Source of the DNA: Syngnathus acus
Lineage: Eukaryota > Chordata > Actinopteri > Syngnathiformes > Syngnathidae
NCBI RefSeq assembly: GCF_901709675.1
Contig: NC_051088.1
Span: 10,316,193 to 10,380,192, forward strand
DNA length: 64,000 nucleotides
Reading direction: 5' to 3'
Both the position numbers and the translations under genes were made by a program. Positions 25,056 to 36,978 of the stretch are shown one piece after another. Below the pieces are notes generated by a model, which worked only from the letters and a program-made list of their open reading frames with translations, was not told where the DNA came from and searched no databases. How positions within the stretch are numbered: position 1 is the stretch's first letter; the number at the start of each line of letters is the position of its first letter.

Positions 25056-25422
25056 AGGCGGCTCGGTGGGGCACTGGGTAGCACGTCCGCCTCACAGTTA
25101 GGAGGGTGCGGGTTCGATCCCACCTCCGGCCCTCCCTGTGTGGAGTTTGCATGTTCTCCCCGGGCCCGCGTGGGTTTTCTCCGGGCACTCCGGTTTCCTC
25201 CCACATCCCAAAAACATGCTTGGTAGGCCGATTGAAGACTCCAAATTGTCCCTAGGTGTGAGTGCGGGTGCAAATGGTTGTTTGTCTCTGTGTGCCCTGC
25301 GATTGGCTGGCAACCGGTTCAGGGTGTCCCCCGCCTACTGCCCGATGACGGCTGGGATAGGCTCCAGCGCTCCCGCGACCCCCGTGGGGACTAAGCGGTT
25401 CAGAAAATGGATGGATGGATGG
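25056..25422 (+). mobile_element. tRNA-derived SINE, full length, with 12-bp target duplication
   Basis: A 367-bp element flanked by perfect direct repeats AAGTTGGCAGGG (25044-25055 and 25423-25434). The 5' part has RNA polymerase III promoter boxes: box A-like TGGGTAGCACG (25075-25085) and box B GGTTCGATCC (25111-25120). The central part holds the GTGGAGTTTGCATGTTCTCC and CTCCGGTTTCCTCCCAC blocks common in fish SINE-like repeats. The 3' part, CCCGCGACCC (25372-25381), AAGCGG (25393-25398) and ATGG units, is shared with the 3' end of the Rex3 at 17869-20958. It encodes no protein and depends on a partner LINE. The intact duplication indicates a recent insertion. Confidence 0.92.
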
Positions 25423-25434
25423 AAGTTGGCAGGG

Positions 25435-26195
25435 TCTTATTAAACTAGTAAGACTCCAGTGGCATTTGTTACACAAGTTTACATTGGTTTTCTTTTCACA
25501 GTGGCATTCTTAACTGTCATTCAAGTGTAAAAACTTTAGCTTGACAGTTGGGAATGCTAAACAAGAAAATACAGTGATTGACTTTTCTACACTTCTATAA
25601 ATCTTAACACATTTCATGCTTGATCAATGAAGGTTTTATGATGGAGACAGTTGGACAATGGAACAAATTAGATTATCCACCATTTCCTATTTAGATGATG
25701 TTAAAAAGTAGTGCACATCCTGCGTTGATTAAGATTTTTATGAAAGAGATCTTATCTTTCTTTTTTGGATACAACAGCATGTGTTAAAGTGAGGGGCAAC
25801 AGAGCATTACATTATTCCACTTTGTTCCCCCTGAAAACTTCCCCTTGGAGAACTGTGCCGGATGTTGGATGCAATGATGGATGATACATAAACATATGGG
25901 GTATATGAAGGCTGTTTGAATGCAGGCCCCTCACCCACATGAGACAAGAGCCAAATGATCTTTTCCACTTCATAGTCAGTGGTCACATGAAAAAGACTCC
26001 CAGCCCGATATTTGGCAATTAAAACCATATTGCCGTGTCTTTGTGCATCCCTTTTGTCAACACTCCTTGGTGACGTTCAGTGACTTCAATCTGAAGCCCG
26101 TCAAGGCGTTCATGATGGGCTTCAGATCGATGCCTGACAGTCGTAACCTGAGACATTAAGGATTAGGTGATCATTTTCGGTCAACAGCAAAACAC
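25435..26195. other. no gene recognised
   Basis: Spacer between two SINE copies in opposite orientation. No exon or repeat was recognised. Confidence 0.5.
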
Positions 26196-26203
26196 AGCAA
26201 CTA

Positions 26204-26402
26204 TCCATCCATCCATTTTCTGAACCGCTTAGTCCCCACGGGGGTCGCGGGAGTGCTGGAGTCTACCCCAGCCGTCATCGGGCAGTAGGCGGGGGACACC
26301 CTGAACCGGTTGCCAGCCAATCGCAGGGCACACAGAGACAAACAACCATTTGCACTCGCACTCACATCTAGGGACAATTTGGAGTCTTCAATCGGCCTAC
26401 CA
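26204..26402 (-). mobile_element. same SINE family, 5'-truncated copy
   Basis: Minus-strand copy covering only the 3' ~200 bp. It runs from the TTGGTAGGCCGATTGAAGAC block to CCCGCGACCC, AAGCGG and the ATGG tail (CCAT units at 26204-26216). It is flanked by AGCAACTA at 26196-26203 and 26403-26410, an 8-bp target duplication. The duplication outside a truncated 5' end means the truncation happened during insertion, as in LINE-type reverse transcription, rather than by later deletion. The pol III boxes are absent. Confidence 0.9.
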
Positions 26403-26410
26403 AGCAACTA

Positions 26411-29400
26411 GTTAAGTTTTAAAACTAACAGACTCGTGATATCGGTGGATTATTTGATTATTATCTTTCCATAGGAGCAAACCCCAAGTGCTCCAAAACA
26501 CAGTGTATCGTGAGTAGCGAGTCTACCACAAGTCAAATGTCTTTTCCACGTCGGAGCCTACGGCCCAAATTCTTTATCTGTGCATCTGAAAATGTCATCT
26601 TGCTAATGGCCGCTAAAGCTGCCGCTCATACGTACTGTACGTCACATGCTTCCTGCCCTGGAACTAAAGCCCCAAAGCTGTCTAGCATTGTGCATTTGTG
26701 TGAGTGTGTTAAACAATAGCCGAAATGCTTTAGTGCACATGCAGCCACTCACAATGTAGATACGGCATTAATGACTAACTCTCATTGTTCTTTGTCTGTA
26801 TGCTAGTTCATGGGACAAAACCTCACTTGTGCATGTGAGACGCAAACACACTGACACAAAGTGAGGCACGCCCATCCCAAAGTGCAGTTTGTGGAGGAGG
26901 ATGCTCTCTGAAGGTGAGCCCCAAAGGATTCGCTTTATGTGTGTCTCTCCTTTCAAGTCTATAGCCGAGTGAGCATATTGCCAACTGGCTGTGGAAAACA
27001 ATGAAAAGCATAATACTGAGACAGCTAGCTGTTTTGAAACAATAGTCGTTTCCGATCACTGTCATGTGTGTTTGGTATTGTTGAATTAAATATTTGGGAG
27101 ACACCGATTTTAAAGAAGGGGGGGGGGGGGCGGTTGAAAAGAAGGATGGGTGTAGCTTTTATTCAAAAGAGGGGAAGCCAAATTGGAAATGTGGCATGAT
27201 CCCACCTCCCCTCTGGGACCCCTGAGTCAATTAGCTGGTAGAGCTGCCAAGAGGATGAGTAGCCCGGGGAGGGGGTCGAATGCTGGTGGGAATGATAGTG
27301 CTCTTAGTGAATGCATCAGCAAGAGAAATTTAATGTGTAATATTGAAATGTTTTCATTTCAACATAATTCTAGTTAGTGGAGTGGTCTATGGCCCATCTA
27401 ATGAAAATTTGCACTTTTTTTTAATTCATCAGAGGGTAGTAAAATGAGCTATACAAGCCACACTTGTATGGATGGATTGTGCTTTTCCTGTAAAAACTGA
27501 TTAGGCGCGTAATATATTCGAACTATAATGTTGCTCCATGGCCGATTTGGTGCGGAACTTAACTGCATATCTTTATATAATGCTTCTTGCTTGTGGGAAA
27601 TGGCAGCCAGAGTCACTGATGCGCTTTTGAGCCCAAGACAACAGTAAAACAGAAAATGAGCAGATCAACAGAGAGGATCTCTGTCGATAGGTCTTATGAG
27701 GCAGAAAATTCACATCAAATTAAAACCCTAAATTTGCTGAGCAAACAATCTTGAATGACTTTTTGTTCAACTCAAGTGAAAACCTCAATGAAATGAAATC
27801 CTAACCGATGTTGGTTCAGTCAGAGAGGAATTGACAGGACACCGGGCAGGCTTCACTAATGCACAAATCACCACTGGGAGCCATCAAGATGAAGCTTTAC
27901 TGACATGCCATCATCATTCCAATAGCAATACAAGTGTTTTTTCTTTTTCCATCTGTCATTCCAACATCTTAGCAAAGAATTGAGAGCACGACATCAGGTG
28001 GAGATTGATTTGACAGATTTAGCACCAAAAATGTAAATCTGTTTTTTCTCACCAACTCCTGCTCATTGTACATTTAATGTTTTGAAACCATCAGGAAGCC
28101 CATTTCCAACCCCATACGTGTGTGTTTATTCTATTAAAGGGGTCCACAGACAGTTATGAGTCATGAACTCTGTTTATGTTCTTCCCGGGTTGTAAAGATA
28201 AGTCAAAAGGTTCAAAGTCTATTGTTGTCAATTACCTGCTCAAAATGTTACAATGACACGTTGAAGAAATTTATACACGTGGATAAGCTGTTGGGTAGTA
28301 GAATATGCTTTTTGGTACTCACTGTACATTAGTGTTTGTGTAGTAGTGGATACCAACATGAGTGTTTGTGTCATCTACATATATGTTTGTACGTATGTAT
28401 GTATATTAGAGTTCATGCATGAAGTCAGCCTTTGGGGGGGAGGGGGTCTTAAGAAAGGCTATAAAGCTTACAAGCTAGAAACTCAATTAACAGGATATAC
28501 GTATGTACTATAGTTTCATATTGTGCCACCTAACTCACGACTTGCATCATCTTTGTCTTTGTGGTGTGGATACAGTACTTGTGCATATGTGTGTGTGCAA
28601 AAAGATGGCAGGTGACTTGAGTGACAGACTAGTTGGGGGTGAGGAGGATATGGAGGCAGAGGCGCATCCCATCTTATCTGACAGGCACACTGCAGAACAG
28701 CAAAATCCCTTGCATAAGCCCCTGGAGCTCCCCTGTGGGACATGCTGTGCATGTGTGTGCGTGTGCATGCTTGCTCTGGAACAGACAGTTACTGAAAGTA
28801 TACGGGTGCTTGCTTATGTGTAACATGTGCATGTGTGTGTGTGCGCACTTTTGTGACAGGGAGAGTGAGAATCTCGTTACTTTCCCCATCGCTGTGCGGA
28901 GCTCCCTAATTCCTGCTCACCTTCAACAGTACATCACTGCTCAAGGTGATCTGACAGGACAGTCCCAGCACCCTCCCCCTCCTCTATTACACACAGCAAC
29001 AACACACATGGATGAGACCAGCGGTGTGTGTATAACTTTTGCTTTGCAAATGAAAATGTGTTTTTCAGTACTGGGTTCCCAGATTTTTGTTTTGGAAATG
29101 ATTTCCGTTATTTGCTGAAGTCACTGTTTTTTTAGGCTTACTTTTCTATTAAGCGGGGCTTTAGTGCCATCTTTTGGAATCTTTGTGTGAAGGAACAATG
29201 TTCAGATGACATCTCGACTAGGAGACAATGTTCTTATATATTATGGCTTTTTAACTTTGAGATGTCTAAGTTAGTGCTCCCAATAGTTTTTTTTTTTTTG
29301 CTAGCCCTGACCATCATCCACTGATGGAAGTGAAAGGAAATACCGTATTTCGGATTTCCAGCACTATTTCACCGTCATAGCCTTGCTGTCTTGAAAGTGT

Positions 29401-31248
29401 GTTTGAGGTTTCATTAAGCCCCTGTAGCTTTGCTACAAGTAACACATCCATCCTTCCTCTGTGAACACTCGGCTGATGGTGAAGAAAGATTGGCCAGTGT
29501 GGCCTCAGCCCAACCTTAACCTCAGGCCAATCAGCTAGTTTAAATGACTATATTTCCTTATCTTTGACAAGACTGTTAATGCCTAGGCTGACCCTTCACC
29601 TCATTCATGGAAATACACCTAAATTAATGGGGGAAAAACATACTATCCATTGGAGTCGGGCTATTAAGGCATTTACGCCTTGTCATCAAATTTTACAGTT
29701 CAAAATATATTGTTTTCTATCTGTAGATCCTCTAGCTGAGATGAGTGACGTTCGTTTTATGGATTTCTAATCAAGCTCAACATCTTTACACACAATGGGG
29801 TTTTGAGCATTTCTGCAGCACCTCCCTTTAAACTATTACATTTTCAGCTTAGAGTTCTACACATCAATTAGATTCTTATCTACACTTGTCACCCAAAAAT
29901 ATGCTTGCCTCGTGTTCCTTTCTGTGTCCTCAGGTTCAACTCATTTGTTATCATAATATTCCAGGTGTGTATCTTATTTACACATATCACATGACAACGG
30001 TAAAATATGACGGCCATTATGTCGCACTCGAGCATTAACCTACTTGCATACTTCATGTTCAGGCTGTAACGTAACCAACTGCGCAAAAGTTCAAACTCAC
30101 CACTTTGATGTATTATTTTTGTTACCTCGCAAGTCTATAATTGGATAATTGGTATATTTGGAAATCTCAACTGATTAATAATGGCACCTCTGTTCTTCAT
30201 GCGACCTTAATCCAGGATCGCTAACTAAAACAAACAAAAAAAATCAAACCCAAGTACAAAGCTCTAGGAATTGTTTTACACTTTTATGCAAGCATTTCTC
30301 AAAACTTCTCAGTCACAGGTTCAGATTTGCCCAGGAGCATGGAACACAGAGTACTTCCATTGTTTTTGTTTTGTCTCTTGCATGGTCTTGTGAAGAATCA
30401 CCTTCAAGGTCTGGTTTTGTAAACTCCCATGGGATACTACCTCGAGGCAGATTTAAATGCAGCGTTCCACTCTGCCTCTCTATCCCCATCACACTATAAT
30501 GCAGCCATCATAAAATTGCTTTGGCCACATGAAACAAAACTCACATGTGACTCCTCTCACTTTAATTGAATTTGTGCTGATTTTCTTCTTTGGAGGAGTT
30601 CAATTGGTCAAGTGTGAGTATGATCGTGAACCAAATCACCCCGCAGTCTGAGCGGTCCCAAACCTATTCAGGCATGGTTCAGTTGTGATTACCAAGAAAT
30701 TGGACCTCAGGCCTTAACCTTCTAACGGGATTCACAGTATGAGGCATCATTGCACCTGCCTAGCAATTTACACGGTGGGTATACTATTAAATTGCTACAT
30801 TCTACGTCATAAACTCTATATTATAAACATAAGTGGGAAATTGCAAGCCACATTAATATACATAAGGACGTGGCCCAAATCTGACATGATGTTTTTTGCC
30901 GTGGGGATGACGGATAAGATTGTATCTTATAAAAATAACACATTTGACATTCTTTATTCACTAATAGAATCTTATTAGTACATAGGATTAAAAGAATGCA
31001 TGGATGAATAAATAAATGAACCCAATGAAAGTTTGATGTAGCATGAACAGCCTTTTGCTTTTTATTTGACTGAGAGAACAACTGACTCATCTGTCCCCTC
31101 TGGCTGCATAGAAAAAAAAGTCAATATTTCAAGACAGTAAGCACACTTAAATATTTCAAACAAAGAGAACTTGACACTGGATACAATCTCTCGCTCTCTC
31201 TTTCGTGCTCTCTCTCATTTATATATATATACATACATACGTCATACA

Positions 31249-31250
<2 letters not shown>
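26411..31250. other. intergenic or intronic, no gene recognised
   Basis: No supported exon. Contents noted: G13 at 27118-27130 and a G-rich run at 28433-28446; GT-rich words at about 28740-28850; T10 at about 29289. Open frames at 28503-29118 are driven by GTGTG/TGCATG low complexity. The fragment ACCGTATTTCGG at 29342 may be one end of an old DNA transposon. Confidence 0.5.

Positions 31251-31284
<34 letters not shown>
31251..31284. repeat. (CA)n microsatellite
   Basis: About 17 CA units, preceded by TATATA and CATACATACG runs (31218-31245). Confidence 0.95.
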
Positions 31285-31286
<2 letters not shown>

Positions 31287-32927
31287 CAAGAATAGATAAT
31301 AGTGGCAAAGATGTGTGTGGCCAGTTAGAGGCCTGACAGAAGAGAGTTAGGGAAGAAGGTTAATGGGTTTTCACAGCGAGTAAGGGGTTGAGATGGGGGT
31401 TAATGGCTTTTAGGGTGTGGTGGTGGATCACTGACATTCATGAACTAAAACATACAAGTTACCTTGGCGGTCTCAGCCAGCAATCAGTAGAGGCACCTTG
31501 AACTCATACAGCAGGTTAAATAAATGTCTGCTTTGCTGCAACAATGTGAACACGAGGGCCAATACATCATGTGAGCAGGTGCACAATACTGCCTGTGCTT
31601 CAGAGGTTATGCCAGTCTTTTATTTTGCCCAACAATCTCTCACACTTCCGGCTGTACTTTGACCTTGCTTTTGTTTTCGTGGAAAATATGAATCGTTCTA
31701 TATTACCTTTACCCCAGTAATGCATACTATAACTCTTTGATATGACTCTAGCAAAAATTCAACATTTCAGAAGACACAAGCGTCTACAATTTGTGTGTGC
31801 CAAATTGGAAAAATCCATTGGAACTCCTCTTGGATTTGAGATCTTGATACACAGGCTATCACAAGATCCAACCACAATAACAATATGAACAACATGAAGA
31901 GATCATTGTAAAATTACACAACCTTGACTCTAACACAAAACAGACGAGGTTTGCAGCCAGATCTGTCACAATTGTCAACTAAACAAAGCTAGCTTATCGA
32001 GGTCATCAGTCTTTTTTTTTTAAACGTTATGCAATGCTTTGAGGTCAGACCAGGTGAACTCAAGTGAGCTATTTTCTACATCCTTGAATGCAACATATAA
32101 AGCATTCTACACTGCAACCTTATTTGATTATTTAAATAATTGATTAATCCATCGATTAATTGTTGAATATTTTGTTGATTATTTGATGAATATGATTTTT
32201 TTAAAAAACACTTTAATTTCCATCACACAGGAGACAGATTGGTACTGCAGAAAACATAAACTAATGATGATTCAGTTACTGCTTGGGTCGGTAGCGTGTA
32301 GGAAAATAGAACAAAAATGCTGATCGTTGTTTTCTAAAGTGCGACATAATAAAACACTGTCGCATTGTCTCTGAACAAAGTGTATAATTCCCTACACAAA
32401 TAGGAGCTTTACCCAAGTGAGTCAATCTCAATATGTACAATTGCTCTGTTGCGAATATGGGCTTGTGTGGTATGATAATGGAAGGGTTACAATCCAGGTC
32501 AAAAATGGCTTTTGGTGGGGAATGTTACAAAGACCAGCAAGACCTAGGATTACAACGCTGAATAGGTGAGTTGACAGACAAAACACACACCTGCAAGCAC
32601 TCCTACAGGGTGGGAAAACATCAACTAAGGATGGGAAAAGATGCAGATTCTTTGCTTCACGTGGAAAACAACATACTACACATGAAACTTCATGATGGGA
32701 GATGATCGTAAAAGGTGGAGAAGGGGATAAAGACCCAAGATGTGGATTTTGGAGCTAACCATCAGAAAGCAACAAAGGTTCAAATTGAGTTAAGGGGATA
32801 AAAGTGGCAGAGGAGCTTAAGGCTATGATGTCGCAATACCCACACACAAATCCAGAACAAAAGTACCGCAAATCAGTGCTGACAAATGAGAAGCATCTAC
32901 AGTGATTCCATGAAATGTGTGTTGATT
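31285..32927. other. no gene recognised
   Basis: No exon. A stretch at about 32118-32190 with repeated ATTGATTAATC/CGATTAATTG words resembles a decayed fish dispersed repeat. Confidence 0.45.
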
Positions 32928-33300
32928 TTGTTCCGTGACCACGCTCGTAACTCAGAATTTTTTTAGATCATCTCTCGCCAATGAAATCAATAGGAATGTC
33001 ATTATTTTCTAGCTTGTGGGTATTGTTATATTGACTGTCTATGTGTGTTGCTCCAATATTTGTATTCAAATATGTTGCTTAAAAGTTTATGACACTGATG
33101 CTATTTGCTAGATCATCAATGGTGTTTTGTATTGGTTAGCAGCATTAAATAGACCTTCCTCAATCAAAGCTATTTGGTTCCTCAGTAAACATCAATTGGG
33201 AGTGAAATTTAAAAACTTGACGTTTCTGTTTTGATTTGTCAAAGTGCGGAGTTGAGCTGAGTTCACTGCCAACCTGCGGCACTCGTATCTAAAATTTATG
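32928..33300. repeat. possible old MITE
   Basis: GTTCCGTGACCACGCTCGTAAC near the left edge and CACTCGTATCTAAAATTT near the right edge resemble the ends of a common fish repeat (GTTCCGTG.ACGCTCGTAACTC and ACTCGTATCTCAAA, from memory). Ends are too diverged to define boundaries. Confidence 0.3.
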
Positions 33301-33504
33301 GTTGCAAGTGCTTCTGGAGATTGCAATGTCCTGTAAGGACTTGTACTATCAAATTCAGTCCATTTTTACTCAAACTCAGGATGTGGTTGGACAGCTGAAT
33401 CGAAGGCCATCCAACATTTTCATTTGTTTATTCACAAGTGGTTATGTTTTTTTTCCACGCTGACTGCAAGTGCTCCAGAAGTGTTACTCTTCTGGGTCTT
33501 TGTT

Positions 33505-33572
33505 TTTGCAAAATAAATTTCCCCCCAAAATGCGACTTATACTCGAGTGTGACGTATAGTCTGAAAAAAAGC
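33505..33572 (-). repeat. fragment of a fish dispersed DNA repeat
   Basis: AAATGCGACTTATACTCGAG followed by TGACGTATAGTCTGAAAAAA matches, as reverse complement, the GGACTATAAGTCGCA type terminal region of a common fish repeat known from memory. Only one end is present. Confidence 0.4.
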
Positions 33573-33579
33573 AGTAATT

Positions 33580-34830
33580 GTCAAGCTTAAGAATTCAAAC
33601 AAATAGCAAGCCTAGCTGTGACTTTAGTTCTCTCAGCTATGAAACATCAAATAATGCAAAACATTTCCAAACAACCATCACAAGTCATTAATATTTTTTT
33701 CCGATGATGTTTAATGTGACTTTGCAAAACTTTAATCAAGTTGACCTATTCCGTCAGAGCAATAGAATGCAGATATCGAACACACCTGCACACACCTTCA
33801 CTATCTCTCTCTCTCTCTCTTACACAAACACGCACAAAACTTCCTCCATCAGTTAGTCATTACAGACGAACCTCTGCACGACAAAACATATAAGGCAGTT
33901 GATATGAAAGGGCAAAGGCCCAGCAGTAAAGGTATGTCTCACCTTTGTCACCAGAAGCTCCTCTGGCTTGTGTTCCGCTTGTGTCGTCAGCTCGTTCTGA
34001 CTGCCCCTAGCAGGTGCCAATTACTCCACGAGGAAGCAAAGGGGAACTGTATTCTGAATATATATTTTCTAACTCACTACTATGCTCCTTTCTCAGAGTC
34101 CTGCTGGGAGTTTTACAGCTGCATAATATTTGCCTTTGCGTGTATGAGTGGACACAACTCCAAAGGCTCCCGGAATTCCCGGAGTCCTGTGCCGGGAGAG
34201 CAAGCGTGGTTTTGCTCCTCTCTGTCCTTCCTCTTGGAGAGAGGAGGGGGTGGGACGCCACACAGGAGCGGATCCCGGCTATTTCTCTCCTTCCTCCAGC
34301 TTTTTTTCTTGCTCCCACCTTTTTTCTAAAGCCCCATTCCCATTTTCCCAACTAGAATCGCACACCTTCAGGATATAAAGAGAAGATTTATTTCACTGGA
34401 AAAATGACCATACGAGGTAGCCCTCAATAGGCCTAATAACTATTTCAAAACACCAATATGCACGCCTGGCCATTACAAACAAGCAACTCCGTTTCTATCA
34501 AAATGGTCTTGTGCAGACAAAACTTGACTCAAATGCTTAACAAGGCATGAAAGCAATTCAACGTGTGACACACACACACAAACACGCACCTCTTCCAGCT
34601 GCACTCCACTCCACTGCCGTCGCTGTCTAGAGGTGAAGTGGCTCCTTCACTGTCCTTGTGTGGCATGTTTAACACAATGTCATTTGTCTTCAACCCCGTT
34701 TGGATCTGGTACACAGCTGATACGTACAAAGATGTCTCCTTTAAAGTTTCCCGGTGGAGCCTTATACATTGATGACTATTTCCTTGACTTGGATTTTCAG
34801 ATAATTGTCTCTGGAAATTGAATTATTGTG
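33580..34830. other. no gene recognised
   Basis: No exon supported. A 141-codon frame (33904-34329) and antisense frames overlap a GC-richer patch with a 9-bp inverted repeat (CTCCTCTCT / AGAGAGGAG, 34215-34246). No family resemblance. Confidence 0.45.
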
Positions 34831-34834
34831 GGCG

Positions 34835-35070
34835 GCACAATGCATAATTTAGTTCGAACATCTGTCTCGTAGCTCGGAGGTTCTGGTTTCTAATCTCAGT
34901 TCCCGCCTTTCGTGTGGTGTCGGCGTTCCAGCTTCATCCCACATTCCAAAAACATGCATGCGAGGTTAAACGAAAACTCTAAATGTTGTTTTGTCTATGC
35001 TCTGTGATTGACTGGCGACCAGTCCAGGGTGTAACACGCCTCTTTTGAGTCCGCTGGGAAAGGATCCCAC
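34835..35070 (+). repeat. old tRNA-derived SINE relic, nearly full length
   Basis: Starts GGCGGCACAATGC and passes through a decayed box B region (GGTTCTGGTTTCTAATCTC). It then contains CCCACATTCCAAAAACATGC, TGTGATTGACTGGCGACCAG and CCAGGGTGTAACACGCCTC. These correspond in order to the blocks of the intact SINE at 25056, with roughly one change every five bases. The ATGG tail is lost. Confidence 0.7.
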
Positions 35071-36119
35071 TCACCCGCCAGTTGTAACACAAAAGGACAT
35101 CCTTCTTGCACTTTTACAGCCTATTTAGAAATATGCTTGCTCATAATTAATTCATCAGTTATTGATGTGCTTCTTCTATACTATCATCTGACTCACACCA
35201 AACAAATGTAGGAAGCACATTTCCCGCCATTTTATTCATTAAAGAAAATAGGGGATGTCTTTATCTCTTTGTGCTTCTCTATCTGGGGCGCGGCACGTAC
35301 ATTCACTTGACCCTGCCCATCTCTCCTCTGTCATTGCTAACCTTTCCTCAAAGGAGCCTGTGGTTTTCTTTTTTTCATTTCGATTCCTCTGCGTTATCTG
35401 AAATTACTCATCCCTTGTAAATCATTTTTCAGGGCTACATCACTTTCATCCATCTTTCCTCTGCCTTTAATAGTTAAACATCAATTTACAATTTTCCTTG
35501 AGTTTTGCATCTCTGACCAAATCTCTTTTTGTGGCTTTTTTCTCTCCCTTACATTTCACCTTCTTTTAACTAGCAACACGTGCACATACGTCACTTCTGC
35601 TAAACACATTTTTTCTTGATTTCAGCCATTATTGTGATTCTGTGCCAAACACATTGATTGGTGTCATGTTGACAAAGCACCATCATTATCGTTTTGATTC
35701 CCTCTAATGTGATTTAACATCACACCAAATCCACCCCTTGGACACATCTATCCATCGCTCCCTCCGTACTTTTACCGCTGCTCTGTGTTTGTTCAAGGCC
35801 TCTTTTAACGAGGCCGACCACCTCCCAGGTCTCAGCAGGCTATTGTCAATGCTGACGTCTGGCCTCTCACAGGCGCACTCACGCACACACGCTGAACATC
35901 GATCTCACACACATGGCTCATAAACATGCACTCTGCACGTAGTTTGGTCTGTCCTTTGTCCCACCCTACAACCGCCCACTTTTAACGTTCACATATGCAA
36001 CAGCGGTCGAGTTTGCCACATCCGCCCTCCATTACGCTGCATTGTCCTTTCTTTACATCAATCAATGCAGCGTACACAGGGCAATGTGCTCATGTCAGTC
36101 AAATATTTAACTGTACCTG
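35071..36119. other. no gene recognised
   Basis: CT-rich and AT-rich DNA without a supported exon. Confidence 0.45.
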
Positions 36120-36640
36120 TAACTAGTAAGACTATTGGTGCTTCTCTCCCCTCCTTGAAGGACATTTACACCTCCCATCTCACCCGCAAGGCGACCAAGA
36201 TTGTGAGTGATGTGAGTCACCCCGCTCACCCTTTGTTTGAACTTCTGCCCTCTGGGAGGCGGTACAGGAGCCTGCGCTCCCGCACCACCAGACTTTCCAA
36301 CAGCTTCGTACTCCAGGCTGTTAGGATCCTGAACTCGCTCCCCCTTTCAGCGTAGCGTCCTGTTCTTGCTGTATGCTCACTGGCTCGGTTTTGCCCCTCA
36401 TATTCAATGGGTTATTGGTCTGTTTTTATTCATCGCTCATTTTATTTTATTTATTATTTATTATTTATGGTTTGTGCCTACTTGTTTTTGTTTTGTGTCG
36501 CCTACTTGTATGTCTCGTCACCGTGGGATGGAGGAAACGGAATTTCGGTTTCTTTGTGTGTCTTGACGTATGAAGGGATTGACAATAAAGCTGACTTTGA
36601 CTTTGACTTGACTTTGACTTTGATATTATTTGAATATGAC
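36120..36640 (+). mobile_element. 5'-truncated LINE 3' end with TTTGAC-type tail
   Basis: The frame to the stop at 36353-36355 includes SLPSLKDIYTSHLTRKATKI and, after a short gap, HPLFELLPSGRRYRSLRSRT and AVRILNSLP. This is the characteristic C-terminal region of fish jockey-superfamily (CR1/L2/Rex1-type) LINE ORF2. A ~240-bp 3' untranslated region follows with CGTCACCGTGGGATGGAGG and GACAATAAAGCTGACTTTGA, ending in tandem CTTTGA/TTGAC units (36590-36620). The catalytic reverse transcriptase motifs are absent. Confidence 0.85.
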
Positions 36641-36938
36641 AAGCTTGACTAGTCATCTGTATACGTAATTACTGTGTGCGTCATTCACAAAGATGCTGAA
36701 AATTAACAGTTTCACATCCCACTAAATTCTCGAGCAAGTGTGAATACTGTATACTGTCACTTTAAAAAAATGCTTTTTTGGTGTAAGCGCTACACAAATG
36801 AAACAAACCTGCAAATGTAACACAATCTGGTGTCATAGTATTTATATGAATACTTACTATCACGTATAAATATTTCATGCCTTACACAAAAAAAAAAGGT
36901 TTGTTATGATACACTTCAAAGAGTTCACACACACGCAA

Positions 36939-36978
<40 letters not shown>

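Noticed and set aside
25070-25130. Possible tRNA gene (box A and box B present)
   Set aside because: It is the tRNA-derived head of a SINE. The sequence does not fold into a full cloverleaf with a recognisable anticodon arm, and the same unit recurs at 51150-51200.
25029-25476. Open frames of 65-101 codons over the SINE, repeated at 26201-26407 and 51176-51584
   Set aside because: The same peptides recur because the SINE recurs; SINEs encode no protein.
34215-34246. 9-bp inverted repeat in a CT/GA-rich patch
   Set aside because: Simple composition explains it; no other support for a structured RNA.
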